This document shows, one piece after another, positions 6,949 to 15,983 of a stretch of 31,095 nucleotides of DNA. A model generated the notes under the pieces. The model had not been told where the DNA came from and searched no databases. It worked only from the letters and a program-made list of their open reading frames with translations. Numbering within the stretch: the first letter of the stretch is position 1; every line of letters begins with the position of its first letter. The DNA is from Lachnospiraceae bacterium (GTDB taxonomy: Bacteria > Bacillota > Clostridia > Lachnospirales > Lachnospiraceae), in the NCBI GenBank assembly GCA_009774245.1, contig VSNM01000066.1, positions 1 through 31,095 of the forward strand. The letters are read 5' to 3'. The translations under genes were made by a program, and so were the position numbers.

Positions 6949-7635
6949 ATGAATGTATTACAGACAATTGATCTGAAAAAGTATTATGGAAGTGAGCCAA
7001 ACATTACCCGCGCCCTGGATGGCGTCAACCTCTCTGTGGAACAGGGGGAGTTTGTGGCGATCGTCGGAACGTCCGGCAGCGGTAAATCCACCCTGCTGAA
7101 CATGATGGGCGGGCTGGATACGCCTACCTCCGGCAATGTTATTGTCCGTGGGGATGAGCTGGCCAAAAAGAATGACGAGGAGCTGACCATCTTCCGCCGC
7201 CGCAACATCGGCTTTATCTTCCAGAACTATAACCTTGTCCCGATCCTGAATGTATATGAAAACATCGTCCTGCCTGTGGAGCTGGACGGCGACACTGCAG
7301 ACGAGAAGTTCATGGACGAGATTGTGAGGATGCTGGCGTTGGAAGATAAACTGCAGAATATGCCGAATAACCTTTCCGGCGGACAGCAGCAGCGTGTCGC
7401 CATTGCCCGCGCCCTGATCACCAAGCCGGCCATCATCCTGGCCGATGAGCCCACCGGCAATCTGGATTCCAGGACTAGCGCCGATGTGCTGGGGCTTTTA
7501 AAGCGTACCAGTATGGAGTTTAACCAGACCATTGTCATGATTACCCATAATAACGAGATTGCCCAGCTTGCTGACCGGATCGTAAGGATTGAGGATGGCA
7601 GGATTGTAGGAAAAAACTGCCAAGGTGGCAATTAG
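6949..7635 (+). CDS. ABC transporter ATP-binding protein (MacB/LolD/BceA type)
   Basis: The 228-residue nucleotide-binding subunit has Walker A GTSGSGKST (40-48), Q-loop Q92, signature LSGGQ (142-146), Walker B ILADEP (163-168) and the H-loop in MITHNNEIA. The motif TRALDGVNLSVEQGEFVAIVG and the insert RRRNIGFIFQNYNLVP are typical of the subfamily paired with FtsX-like permeases, which perform mechanical work or peptide removal rather than classical import. Start: ATG 6949 with AAAGGAGA; the in-frame TTG at 6943 is less likely. It is first in the operon and is followed 13 bases later by the first of three permeases. No other ATPase gene is present, so one ATPase probably serves all three. Confidence 0.95.
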   Translation: MNVLQTIDLKKYYGSEPNITRALDGVNLSVEQGEFVAIVGTSGSGKSTLLNMMGGLDTPTSGNVIVRGDELAKKNDEELTIFRRRNIGFIFQNYNLVPILNVYENIVLPVELDGDTADEKFMDEIVRMLALEDKLQNMPNNLSGGQQQRVAIARALITKPAIILADEPTGNLDSRTSADVLGLLKRTSMEFNQTIVMITHNNEIAQLADRIVRIEDGRIVGKNCQGGN

Positions 7636-7648
7636 GAGGTGGCAGACC

Positions 7649-7677
7649 ATGACATGGCCTTTTGAGAATGACACCAG
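7649..7677 (+). repeat. conserved permease 5' end, copy 1
   Basis: ATGACATGGCCTTTTGAG and the next bases encode MTWPFENDT. The near-identical stretch recurs at 10081 and 12491. Confidence 0.85.
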
Positions 7678-10042
7678 CGCTATCATTAAAAAATTAGCGT
7701 CTGCTCAATTAAAGAAAGAGCGTTTGAAGAAAATTTTTACGATGATTGCAATTTCATTGGCAACATTTTTGATGGCATCCGTATTGCTTCTGGTTTCTGG
7801 AATGATTACGGTGAACCAGAATGGAGGCAATCACATAACAGGAGCTTATCATGCGCTTATTTCTGGCATAGAAAAAGAACAATATCAGAAATTGTCTGAT
7901 GATGTGCGGGTGGATTTATGCGGATTCACAGCTTCCATTGGCAGTGTGAAATCTGGAAATGACCGCCTTACTATTTCGTATTCCAACAAGGATGCACTTA
8001 CATTAAACGGGCTGTCTGTTTCCGAGGGGAAAATGCCAGAGAAAGAGAATGAAATACTGATTGAACAGGAATACTTAATCCGGCAGAAGATAAATGCTAA
8101 AATTGGAGATACCATTCGGTTGCCAGTCCCAGACAAGGTTGGGGAAACATCCTTTATCATAACAGGATACCTGAAAACCGGGGCTAACGGCACTGACCGT
8201 TCCTTATATGCGGCTATGGTTTCTGAAGAATACTTCTTGGAAATGGATGGATGGAATCACCTTTCACCGGCAGTAATGCTTCGTGTAAATTTAGATGCGA
8301 AGACGAACTTAGGGGATATAAAAAACTTAATATCGCAGATAGTTGCTGATGCAGGCTGTAAGGCGGCTCCTTCTTATAATGAAGCGTATTTGAATCTTAG
8401 CCAGCCTTCGGCATTGATGGTTATGGCGGCTCTTGCCGGGCTGCTTGTTATTGTAATCGCTGGTATTTTGGTAATATACAACATTTTCTATATTTCCATT
8501 ATCAATTCCATTAAAGAATATGGACAGCTCCGTACAATAGGTATGACAGCAAAACAGATTCAAAGACTTGTTCTCAGGGAGGGAACTTTGCTGATGTTAC
8601 CTGCAATTCCTATGGGACTGATTGCAGGAATTGTAGTGGCGTATCTTTTAATTCCACAAGGATTTGGATTATGGAATGTGCTATGGATATGCCCGATTGT
8701 TGTTGTGTTGACCTATGCCACTGTGCGCCTGTCCATCAGAAAACCTGCTAAAATAGCCGCGGCCGTTTCACCCATAGAGGCTTCCCGCTATGAACAAAAT
8801 AACCAGCCTGAATGTAGACATCGGCAGTACAAACTAACGCCGGGGTATTTGGCAGTAAATCAAGTGTTGCGTTATAAGAAAAAGAATATGCTGACAGTCG
8901 CCTCTCTTGTCCTGACTGGCGTTCTGCTGTTAGGTTTATCCTCTGTCCTTTCTTCGATCAATGCAAAAGATATGTCTTTATCTGGATTTGCAAGAGGACA
9001 ATTCGTTTTAAGGATCTCAAATCAGGAGCTGATGGAAAATCCTTTGGAAATTTTGCAGGAATCAAGTCCTTTTACGGAGGAAGTGGAAAAAGAACTCTCG
9101 CGATTATCAGGTGTGCAAAAGATTATAGACGATTGGCATCTCCCAGCTTCCTATGATCTGCAGGCCCTGGAGTCAGATGCTGAAATTGTAGGATTTGAGA
9201 AAGCAGATATGGCTTTGCTGCAAAGCTGTCTCTTAAATGGAACAATATCAGATTATGAGCAAATGGCATCTGAGAATCAGATGGTGATTGGCAGGCCAAA
9301 TGACTTTGAAAAGTATTTTGGTATTTATCCAGAGGCCGGCTCGTCTGTAACGCTGAAGATTTTTGATGGGCAGAATACGGAGAATCTGGAATTTGAGATT
9401 GCGGCAGTCCTTGACGAAAGTAAGATCGGAAATCATGGCGATAAAATAGATATGCTGTTATTACCGGTTGATTCCATGCAAAAAATCGCACACAGCAATC
9501 TCACATATCAGTATGTGATTCGTGTAGAGGATTCTTTGGAACAGCAGGCAGAAAACGAAATAGACCAGATTGTATCAGATCACCCGCAGCTGAGTGTGGA
9601 TTCCCTTTCTGCGGCCATTGCCCAGAATGAAAACTTCCTGCAGGGAACACAGTCAGCCCTTGCAATAGCCATTGTTTTAATTGGCTGTTTTTCTGTGATG
9701 AATTTGTTGAATACCATTTTGACGGGAATTATCGTAAGGAGCAGGGAATTTTCTCTCATGCGTTCCGTGGGAATGTCCCAAAAACAATTATCCGTGATGG
9801 TTCATAAAGAGGGATTGATCGTAGTCGGCATGGGACTTGTATTATCTGTGATAATTGGTGGAGGAATTGGATATGTTCTTTGCTCATTTTTGAAAAACAG
9901 CCTGATGAGCTATTTGAATTATGAATTTCCATTGGGTATTACAATTTTGAATTGTGCGATTATTATTTTATGTAGTGTGCTGATTACAACAAGTGCCTTA
10001 AAGCAGCAAAGCAAGTCATCAATGGTGGAAGCTCTGCGATAA
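7649..10042 (+). CDS. FtsX-like ABC permease 1 (MTWPFENDT family)
   Basis: The 797-residue permease starts MTWPFENDTSAIIKKLA, a cytosolic segment shared with the next two genes. A first membrane helix follows at about 37-60, then a roughly 200-residue extracellular region. The first FtsX domain has ISIINSIKEYGQLRTIGMTAKQ between helices. A second half repeats the plan: a helix, a second extracellular domain, and a C-terminal FtsX domain with REFSLMRSVGMSQKQLSVM. Such two-FtsX proteins occur in MacB-like and Bce-like systems. The ATG at 7649 follows AGGAGGT; an in-frame ATG at 7625 overlaps the ATPase end and is rejected. Codons here are plainly more AT-rich than in the ATPase or in permeases 2 and 3, hinting at a different recent history. 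Confidence 0.92.
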   Translation: MTWPFENDTSAIIKKLASAQLKKERLKKIFTMIAISLATFLMASVLLLVSGMITVNQNGGNHITGAYHALISGIEKEQYQKLSDDVRVDLCGFTASIGSVKSGNDRLTISYSNKDALTLNGLSVSEGKMPEKENEILIEQEYLIRQKINAKIGDTIRLPVPDKVGETSFIITGYLKTGANGTDRSLYAAMVSEEYFLEMDGWNHLSPAVMLRVNLDAKTNLGDIKNLISQIVADAGCKAAPSYNEAYLNLSQPSALMVMAALAGLLVIVIAGILVIYNIFYISIINSIKEYGQLRTIGMTAKQIQRLVLREGTLLMLPAIPMGLIAGIVVAYLLIPQGFGLWNVLWICPIVVVLTYATVRLSIRKPAKIAAAVSPIEASRYEQNNQPECRHRQYKLTPGYLAVNQVLRYKKKNMLTVASLVLTGVLLLGLSSVLSSINAKDMSLSGFARGQFVLRISNQELMENPLEILQESSPFTEEVEKELSRLSGVQKIIDDWHLPASYDLQALESDAEIVGFEKADMALLQSCLLNGTISDYEQMASENQMVIGRPNDFEKYFGIYPEAGSSVTLKIFDGQNTENLEFEIAAVLDESKIGNHGDKIDMLLLPVDSMQKIAHSNLTYQYVIRVEDSLEQQAENEIDQIVSDHPQLSVDSLSAAIAQNENFLQGTQSALAIAIVLIGCFSVMNLLNTILTGIIVRSREFSLMRSVGMSQKQLSVMVHKEGLIVVGMGLVLSVIIGGGIGYVLCSFLKNSLMSYLNYEFPLGITILNCAIIILCSVLITTSALKQQSKSSMVEALR

Positions 10043-10080
10043 GTGTATTTTTTAGAATTTCATAGAAGGAGGTGGCCGAT

Positions 10081-10109
10081 ATGACATGGCCTTTTGAAAA
10101 TGATACCAG
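10081..10109 (+). repeat. conserved permease 5' end, copy 2
   Basis: ATGACATGGCCTTTTGAA and the next bases again encode MTWPFENDT, preceded by AGGAGGTGGC as in copy 1. Confidence 0.85.
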
Positions 10110-12474
10110 TATCGTAGAAAAGAAACTGGCAGTACGGAGCATAAAAGCAGACAGACGTCGGAGTGTTTTTATTATTCTTACGATCGCCCTTGCCGTCTGC
10201 CTGATGGGAAGCCTCTGTTTTCTCTATTCCGCCCAGCAGATGAAGACGCTGGATGGTATCCTGGGGCAGTATCAGGCCGGGTGCAGCGGGTTGACCAGGG
10301 AAGAGGTCGCCCGGCTTGTGGACGCCGGAAAGTTTGAGAAATGGGGTTGTACTGTCGAGACGGGAACCGCCCGTCATGAGGACAGTGTTTTGAACGTCAG
10401 CTATGTAAGCAAAGAGATGATTGACCTGATGGGCTACGGTGAGATTACCGGGGCTTATCCACAAAAGGAGAATGAGTTGTGCGTGGAACGCTCCTTTTTC
10501 CGTTATTTTGGTCTCTCAGGGGAGGTTGGTCAGACAGTGGTTCTGGATTTGGGCAGCGGCGAGAAGTCCTATACGGTCACAGGTATTTTAGAGGCGGAGA
10601 ATGACAGCCGGATCTTCACGGTCTGGATTCCGGAGGCAGCTGTGGAGGCGGACAGCCACAATGCCCCCTATGAGCTGCGGTTCCGCTTTGCTGGGAGCCA
10701 GGGCATGGAACCGGCTCAGCTCCGGGCAGATATTGAACAGTTCTTTTCGGAAATGGGCATTCCGGAGGAGCGAACCTTTTACAGCTCCAGCTATTTTGGT
10801 ATGGTGGATCTGTATCTTGGAAATGGGATGGAGGTCTATGCTGCGGCACTCCTGATTGCCGTGGTCTGCTCCATTGTGATTTACAACATTTTCTACATCT
10901 CCGTCATGGGCAAAATGCGGGAATACGGCCGTTTGAAAGTGCTGGGAACCACGCCAAAGCAGTTGAAGCGGGTAGTCAGGCGGGAGAGGCGCTTCCTGAC
11001 CGCTGTTGCCATTCCCATCGGATTGATCTGCGCCGCAGGCATGGCGCTGATCGCAGTCCCCGGCTACTGGTCCTGGGGCGACAATATCCGCTCTGCAGTG
11101 GTGGTTTTCCTCCTTACCTATGGCGCCGTCCTGATCGCCACCAGAAAACCCATGGCGATGGCGGGAAAGGTCTCAGCCATTGAGGCCATCCGTACCACTG
11201 CATATTCCGGGCAGCAGGGACGCAGTGTCTCCAGGCAGCTTCATCGCCGTCTGACCATGCCCCGGCTGGCTCTGATGAATTTCTCCCGGAACCGGAAAAA
11301 GGCGTTTGTAACGGCTCTTTCTTTAAGTTTGACTGGGATTCTGCTGCTCTGCATTTCCGCCTACGCAAACTCGGTGGACGTCAAGGAAATGGCTCAGTCT
11401 CAATTCGGAGACAGGAGCCAGTATCTGTTGCAATATGAAGATCACGCCGGCTGGGAATTTGTGGAGATGCAGAAGGAGAATCCCCTGGGGCTGCCCCTGC
11501 AGGAGAAGCTGGCCGCCCTCCCCGGCGTGGATGATGTCACAGCCTACAGCCTGGCCTGCGTGGAGATTCCCGCCATCAGCGCCATTCCCGGAAATCGGGC
11601 GCATGAGCCCTTTGTTGTCAGGGGAATTTCCCGGGAGGATATGAAGGAGATGTACGTGGGCGATGCAGTTCTGGATGGAGCAGCGGACTACCAGCAGCTT
11701 CTGGATGGAAACGGCATTCTGGTCTGTCCTGCCGGCAGTGCGCTGAGAGAAATCTATCGGACCGGCTATCAGGTCGGGGATACGATCACTGTCTCCTGCT
11801 ACAACGGACGGACGAAGACCTATACGGTGATGGGCATTGTGCGGGATGTTCAGATTGGCAGCTCATCTCATTTCTTTATTCTGCCCGAAGAGGAGCTGTC
11901 CGCCTTGTATCCGGAAATTCAGGATTTTACCGGCTATGTCAATCTCCACACGGGGCAGGACAGCAATCAGCTGCGGCGGGCGGTGTTCGGCGCCGTGTCC
12001 GACCAGCGGGTGGTAATCTCCGGTTTGGACGACCTGTCCGCCGAGCTGGAGCGCGGCCTGCAGGGAGAACTAGCCCGGGACTACGGCATCCTGGTCTTTA
12101 TCTTTGTGTTCGCTTTGATTAACCTTGCCAATACCCTGATTACCAATCTGCTCACCCGCCAGCAGGAGTTCGGTGTGTTCCAGTCCGTAGGCATGAGTGA
12201 CCGGCAGCTGTCCAAAATGCTGTCTTTTGAGTGCCTGTACTATGTGGTAATCACGCTACTGACCACCCTGACACTGGGAACGGTGTGTAGTCTGGCCGTG
12301 TGCAAAGTCTTCGACCGGATCGGCATGTTTGGGACACTCACCTATCACTTCCCGGCGGTCCAGGTGCTATTGTTCGGAGCCGCACTGCTTCTGGTGCAGG
12401 GAGTGTTTTCAGTCTGCGCAGTCCGCTATACCAGAAAGCTTTCCCTTGTGGAGCGAATTAAGGCGACAGAATGA
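10081..12474 (+). CDS. FtsX-like ABC permease 2 (MTWPFENDT family)
   Basis: The 797-residue paralogue of permease 1 has the same length and layout: MTWPFENDTSIVEKKLA, a first helix at about 30-50 (IILTIALAVCLMGSLCFLY), a large extracellular loop, and FtsX domain 1 (ISVMGKMREYGRLKVLGTTPKQ). A middle helix follows (FVTALSLSLTGILLLCI), then a second extracellular region and the C-terminal FtsX domain (RQQEFGVFQSVGMSDRQLSKM). The ATG at 10081 has AGGAGGT upstream, 38 bases after permease 1. Composition is GC-richer than permease 1. It may form a heterodimer with permease 1 or 3 over the single ATPase; sequence alone cannot decide the pairing. Confidence 0.92.
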   Translation: MTWPFENDTSIVEKKLAVRSIKADRRRSVFIILTIALAVCLMGSLCFLYSAQQMKTLDGILGQYQAGCSGLTREEVARLVDAGKFEKWGCTVETGTARHEDSVLNVSYVSKEMIDLMGYGEITGAYPQKENELCVERSFFRYFGLSGEVGQTVVLDLGSGEKSYTVTGILEAENDSRIFTVWIPEAAVEADSHNAPYELRFRFAGSQGMEPAQLRADIEQFFSEMGIPEERTFYSSSYFGMVDLYLGNGMEVYAAALLIAVVCSIVIYNIFYISVMGKMREYGRLKVLGTTPKQLKRVVRRERRFLTAVAIPIGLICAAGMALIAVPGYWSWGDNIRSAVVVFLLTYGAVLIATRKPMAMAGKVSAIEAIRTTAYSGQQGRSVSRQLHRRLTMPRLALMNFSRNRKKAFVTALSLSLTGILLLCISAYANSVDVKEMAQSQFGDRSQYLLQYEDHAGWEFVEMQKENPLGLPLQEKLAALPGVDDVTAYSLACVEIPAISAIPGNRAHEPFVVRGISREDMKEMYVGDAVLDGAADYQQLLDGNGILVCPAGSALREIYRTGYQVGDTITVSCYNGRTKTYTVMGIVRDVQIGSSSHFFILPEEELSALYPEIQDFTGYVNLHTGQDSNQLRRAVFGAVSDQRVVISGLDDLSAELERGLQGELARDYGILVFIFVFALINLANTLITNLLTRQQEFGVFQSVGMSDRQLSKMLSFECLYYVVITLLTTLTLGTVCSLAVCKVFDRIGMFGTLTYHFPAVQVLLFGAALLLVQGVFSVCAVRYTRKLSLVERIKATE

Positions 12475-12490
12475 TTGGAGGGAGACAGAC

Positions 12491-12519
12491 ATGACATGGC
12501 CTTTTGAAAATGATACCGG
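12491..12519 (+). repeat. conserved permease 5' end, copy 3
   Basis: ATGACATGGCCTTTTGAA and the next bases encode MTWPFENDT for the third time. Confidence 0.85.
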
Positions 12520-14944
12520 CGCTATTGTGAAAAAGCTTGCAAAGCGCAGCCTCGCCAGCGAGAAACGCCGGAACCTGATGGTGGTAATTGCAGTTGCTCT
12601 GGCGGCGTTTCTGATCTGTTTTGCAGCGGTTATATCCGTTTCTGTTGCACAGATTCAGCGTAATCAGGTGGCCGACACCTATGAGGCGGTCTTCACCGGC
12701 GTGGAGGCGGACCATGTGGCGGCGCTGAAAGAACTGCCGGAGCTTGCCCGGGTGGGTGAATACTATCTGCTGGGGCAGGAGCATTCAGGGCAGGGATACA
12801 ACGCCTCCTATGTGTACTGCGACAGCGACATGATGTATATTGCCCGCAGTCAGATGGAGCTGGTAAAAGGAGAGCTCCCGGCAAAGGCGAATGAAGTCGC
12901 TGTCAGCGAATATTTTCTCTCTAATTTCGGTTCCAGTGCCAAAATCGGTGAGACGGTCCGGTTGGATACCGGGAGCTTTCATGGCGACTATACCGTGACC
13001 GGAATCCTGTCCATCGCGGGAGAAAAGGAAGGAAATATCTGCGCCATTGCAATATCCAAAGCGGCCTTGACGCAGTGGGCCGGATTTGACTCTGCAGGAT
13101 ACCGTGCCTATGTGCATTTCAAAAATGACAGGCAGTTTGACCAGGATACCATGACTGCCCACTGTCTTGAGATTGCCGCACGGTTTGGCTCTGCACATGT
13201 AGGGATGAACAGCAATTATTTTGCTTCCAATTCCAGATCCATTGACTTTGTGACCATTTTCGGCATAGCGGCTCTTGTGCTTGCCGGAGGATATGTAGTC
13301 ATCCAGAGTATTTTCCGTATTTCTGTGAACGACAAAATACAAAGCTATGGGCAGCTCCGCACCATCGGCGCAACATCCAGACAGCTCCGGCGCATCGTGA
13401 AAAAGGAGAGCCGACGGCTGGGCGGTATTGGAATCCTGCTGGGTATCCTGTCAGGTGTGGGCGGCGGCCTGCTCCTGTTTCCCAAAGGGTTTCACGGGGG
13501 GTATTATGGGGCAGCTGTGCTTCTGACCATGGTGGTCTGCTGGTTCATGGTAGCGTCTTCCGTTTACGGCCCGGTGAAAATAGCTGCCAGCATTTCGCCG
13601 CTGGAGGCAGTACGTTTTTCAGCAGGAAAGGTATCGCCCCCTTGCTGGCACTTGGCGGCAATTTGTCGGAAAGCATTCCGAAAGCGTTCCTCGCCTGCTT
13701 TCTTCCATCAGGAAAAGACTCGCAGCAGGAAGAAACACCGGAAACTAAGTCCCGTATCCATGGGATTTGCAAATTTTGGACGCGACCGCAAGAAGTCAGT
13801 GAGTATTGCAGTATCCCTAAGCCTGGGCGGAATCCTTCTTCTGGTGGTGTCTTCCATGGTTCTGACACGCTCGCCCCAGCAGGCTGCAAGATTGTATTTC
13901 CCAGACGGAGATTATAAGGTCTATTTGTCCTCAGAGCAATCAGAGGAAGAAGTTATGGCTGCCGGTAATCCGCTGAATGAAGAACTGAGACAGGAAATCC
14001 TTTCTGTGGATGGGATAATGGATGTACTGGTTACCCGACGGTCACTGCACGCAAAATTCGGAACTTCCGAAAGCACTGAGGCCGGTATGTGCGACATGCT
14101 GACGGACTCAAACCGCATGGATGTAGAAGCTGCGCTGGTATCCGGCGCCATGCCGACGGATGCCCATAGCATCCTTCTGGGTACGGGCTATCAGAAGTAC
14201 CTTGCTGATATGGATGTTGGGGCTGTCATGGAGCTGTCTCTGGGGCAAAAGACCGTTACTGTTACCATATCCGGACTGTTTGATATGTCGAAGATGACAA
14301 ACGGACATGGTGCGCTTGCCATGGATTCGGCGGGACTGTTTGCACCGGAGGAACTGTTTCATGAGCTCCATCCCGAAATCGAAAACTTTGACTATTCCTG
14401 GAGCATTGTCAGCGCTCCGAAGAAAGCAGAGTCTGTGGAAAGCAGGCTCAAGGAGCTGGTATCCGGACGCAGCAATCTTGGAATGGATACCATAGCCATA
14501 CATATCGAATATGAGAAAATGCAGAGCAGCATTATTTTTGGAAGCCTTCAGGCGCTTTCCTGGCTGATCTTCCTGTTCGGCGTTGTCAATCTGATCAATA
14601 CGACGCTTTCCAACCAGATCTCCCGAAAGCGGGAGAACAGTATCCTGCGCTCCGTTGGCCTGACCGGGAAGCAGCTGTGCCGGATGAGTGTCACCGAGGG
14701 GATGTGCCATGCGCTTTTTGCGGCGTTTACAGTCTTAATCCTGGGACTGCCGATTTCCATGGCAGTCTGTGCGGAAGTCAGCAAGAAATCCTTTGCCGGC
14801 GCAGTCGTCCCATATCAGTTCCCGTTCCTGCAAATGGGGCTGTTCCTCCTTGTGCTGTTTGGCATGGAGATAATTCTGTCTGTCTGGATGGTGCGCAGGC
14901 AGAAAAAACAGTCCCTGGTTGAGCAGATGAGGGCGCAAAGTTAA
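12491..14944 (+). CDS. FtsX-like ABC permease 3 (MTWPFENDT family)
   Basis: The 817-residue third paralogue begins MTWPFENDTGAIVKKLAKRS, with a first helix at about 34-57 (VVIAVALAAFLICFAAVI), a large extracellular loop and FtsX domain 1 (ISVNDKIQSYGQLRTIGATSRQ). Compared with permease 2 it carries an extra basic stretch of some 20-25 residues between the two halves (CRKAFRKRSSPAFF and following), which should face the cytosol. The C-terminal FtsX domain shows RKRENSILRSVGLTGKQLCRM. An open frame extends upstream to 12329 but overlaps permease 2. The true start at 12491 has GGAGGGA upstream and encodes the family N-terminus. It ends 28 bases before promoter B. Confidence 0.92.
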   Translation: MTWPFENDTGAIVKKLAKRSLASEKRRNLMVVIAVALAAFLICFAAVISVSVAQIQRNQVADTYEAVFTGVEADHVAALKELPELARVGEYYLLGQEHSGQGYNASYVYCDSDMMYIARSQMELVKGELPAKANEVAVSEYFLSNFGSSAKIGETVRLDTGSFHGDYTVTGILSIAGEKEGNICAIAISKAALTQWAGFDSAGYRAYVHFKNDRQFDQDTMTAHCLEIAARFGSAHVGMNSNYFASNSRSIDFVTIFGIAALVLAGGYVVIQSIFRISVNDKIQSYGQLRTIGATSRQLRRIVKKESRRLGGIGILLGILSGVGGGLLLFPKGFHGGYYGAAVLLTMVVCWFMVASSVYGPVKIAASISPLEAVRFSAGKVSPPCWHLAAICRKAFRKRSSPAFFHQEKTRSRKKHRKLSPVSMGFANFGRDRKKSVSIAVSLSLGGILLLVVSSMVLTRSPQQAARLYFPDGDYKVYLSSEQSEEEVMAAGNPLNEELRQEILSVDGIMDVLVTRRSLHAKFGTSESTEAGMCDMLTDSNRMDVEAALVSGAMPTDAHSILLGTGYQKYLADMDVGAVMELSLGQKTVTVTISGLFDMSKMTNGHGALAMDSAGLFAPEELFHELHPEIENFDYSWSIVSAPKKAESVESRLKELVSGRSNLGMDTIAIHIEYEKMQSSIIFGSLQALSWLIFLFGVVNLINTTLSNQISRKRENSILRSVGLTGKQLCRMSVTEGMCHALFAAFTVLILGLPISMAVCAEVSKKSFAGAVVPYQFPFLQMGLFLLVLFGMEIILSVWMVRRQKKQSLVEQMRAQS

Positions 14945-14972
14945 AATGAACTTGGGTAAAATTTTTATACAG

Positions 14973-15040
14973 CATTTCGCGGCAACAGATAAACATTTCA
15001 CAGCAATGAAATTGTTTTGGCGTTTCGGACTGGCTATAAT
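14973..15040 (+). promoter_or_regulatory. promoter B: paired CATTTC..GCA repeats, TTGTTT-17-TATAAT
   Basis: CATTTCGCGGCA (14973-14984) and CATTTCACAGCAA (14994-15006) start 21 bp apart. TTGTTT is at 15012-15017 and TATAAT at 15035-15040, a 17-bp spacer, with the -10 32 bases after the start of GCAA. This is the same architecture as promoters A (3661) and C (15984). It drives the CPBP membrane protein gene. Confidence 0.8.
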
Positions 15041-15089
15041 GAAATGCCAGTCTGAGGCGGAAGAAAAAGAGAGGGCAGGAGAAATTGTG

Positions 15090-15842
15090 ATGGCGGGATA
15101 CACAAATAAGTTAAAACTCACGTTATGGGTTTCTGTCGTATATGTTTTATCGTTTATATGCTATGTACCTACATTACTGGAGCAGAACGGAATTGTCATT
15201 CCCAATGGATTATTGTACTTAAAATACTTATATGTGTGTATTCCCGCTATGGCTGCTATTTTTCTGCTGATTTGCGAGCAGGACATCAAGGTGTACTTTA
15301 CGCGGATGTTTTCAGGAAAAATAACGATCAAATATATTTTAACAGGGGTTACATGTATGGCTGCAGGTATATTTGATTCTTACTGCTATTCGTTCATAGT
15401 GAAAACCGACGTATTTAAAAATACATATTCGACAGTAATATCACTATTAACAAGCTGTATATATCTGCTGATAACAGCGTTTGTTGAAGAAATAGCATGG
15501 AGAGGATTTCTGCTGGAACGACTTCCTTTTAAGAAAATCAAAAGTGTTCTTTTTGTTGGCGCCGTTTGGGCAGTGTGGCATTTACCAATGTGGATCATCA
15601 GAAATTCATTGGGCATGGAACAAATTGTTTGTCTTTGTATATGGACATTACTTGTTTCCGTTGTTTTGGGAATAACCTATTATCAATGCAGAAATATATT
15701 GCTGATTGCCATTATGCACGCAGCTTTTAATATCTGTTATTTAGCGCCAATACAATATAACATTGTTGTATTAGCGACCATAATTTTTGTTGGTGCTCTA
15801 TTGTATAAAAACAATCATCGAAGCTGCCCGGAAAGAGGATGA
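15090..15842 (+). CDS. CPBP (CAAX protease-like) intramembrane protein
   Basis: The 250-residue polytopic protein has about eight predicted membrane helices. CPBP/ABI hallmarks are present: EEIAWRG (E133, E134, R138), WAVWHLP (H164) and IMHAAFN (H210, N214), the metal-binding set of this intramembrane protease family, so it should be active. Members include bacteriocin self-immunity proteins, peptide-maturation proteases and Rce1-like enzymes. The ATG at 15090 lies downstream of promoter B with AGGAG about 8 bases before it. An open frame extends back to 14946 but would begin upstream of the promoter, so it is not used. Control by a LytTR-type promoter shared with the adjacent quorum-like kinase pair suggests a role in peptide signalling or self-protection. 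Confidence 0.85.
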   Translation: MAGYTNKLKLTLWVSVVYVLSFICYVPTLLEQNGIVIPNGLLYLKYLYVCIPAMAAIFLLICEQDIKVYFTRMFSGKITIKYILTGVTCMAAGIFDSYCYSFIVKTDVFKNTYSTVISLLTSCIYLLITAFVEEIAWRGFLLERLPFKKIKSVLFVGAVWAVWHLPMWIIRNSLGMEQIVCLCIWTLLVSVVLGITYYQCRNILLIAIMHAAFNICYLAPIQYNIVVLATIIFVGALLYKNNHRSCPERG

Positions 15843-15983
15843 AGGCAAAACCACTGTGAAAAACAGGCCACAGGTTGGTGCGGATCTGGATTTGAAGATA
15901 TAGGAAAGAACCTTGTATTCTCTAAACCTGTGTGGTATTCTATGTTACGAAACAAGGGCAGAAAGAAGATGCGTGAGAGGAGT
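15843..15983 (+). other. intergenic stretch without a clear gene
   Basis: Between the CPBP stop and promoter C no convincing gene is visible. A weak inverted repeat (AACC..CTGTG with CACAGGTT near 15850-15877) lacks a T tract. The frame reading TTVKNRPQVGADLDLKI to a stop near 15902 has no start or ribosome site and may be a gene remnant. I searched this gap for a short pheromone precursor and found none. Confidence 0.5.

Noticed and set aside
14946..15089. N-terminal extension of the CPBP gene
   Set aside because: The extended start would lie upstream of promoter B and its -10, so the transcript could not include it. The ATG at 15090 has a proper ribosome site.
15850..15877. Inverted repeat after the CPBP gene as a terminator
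   Set aside because: The stem is short and interrupted and there is no T tract.
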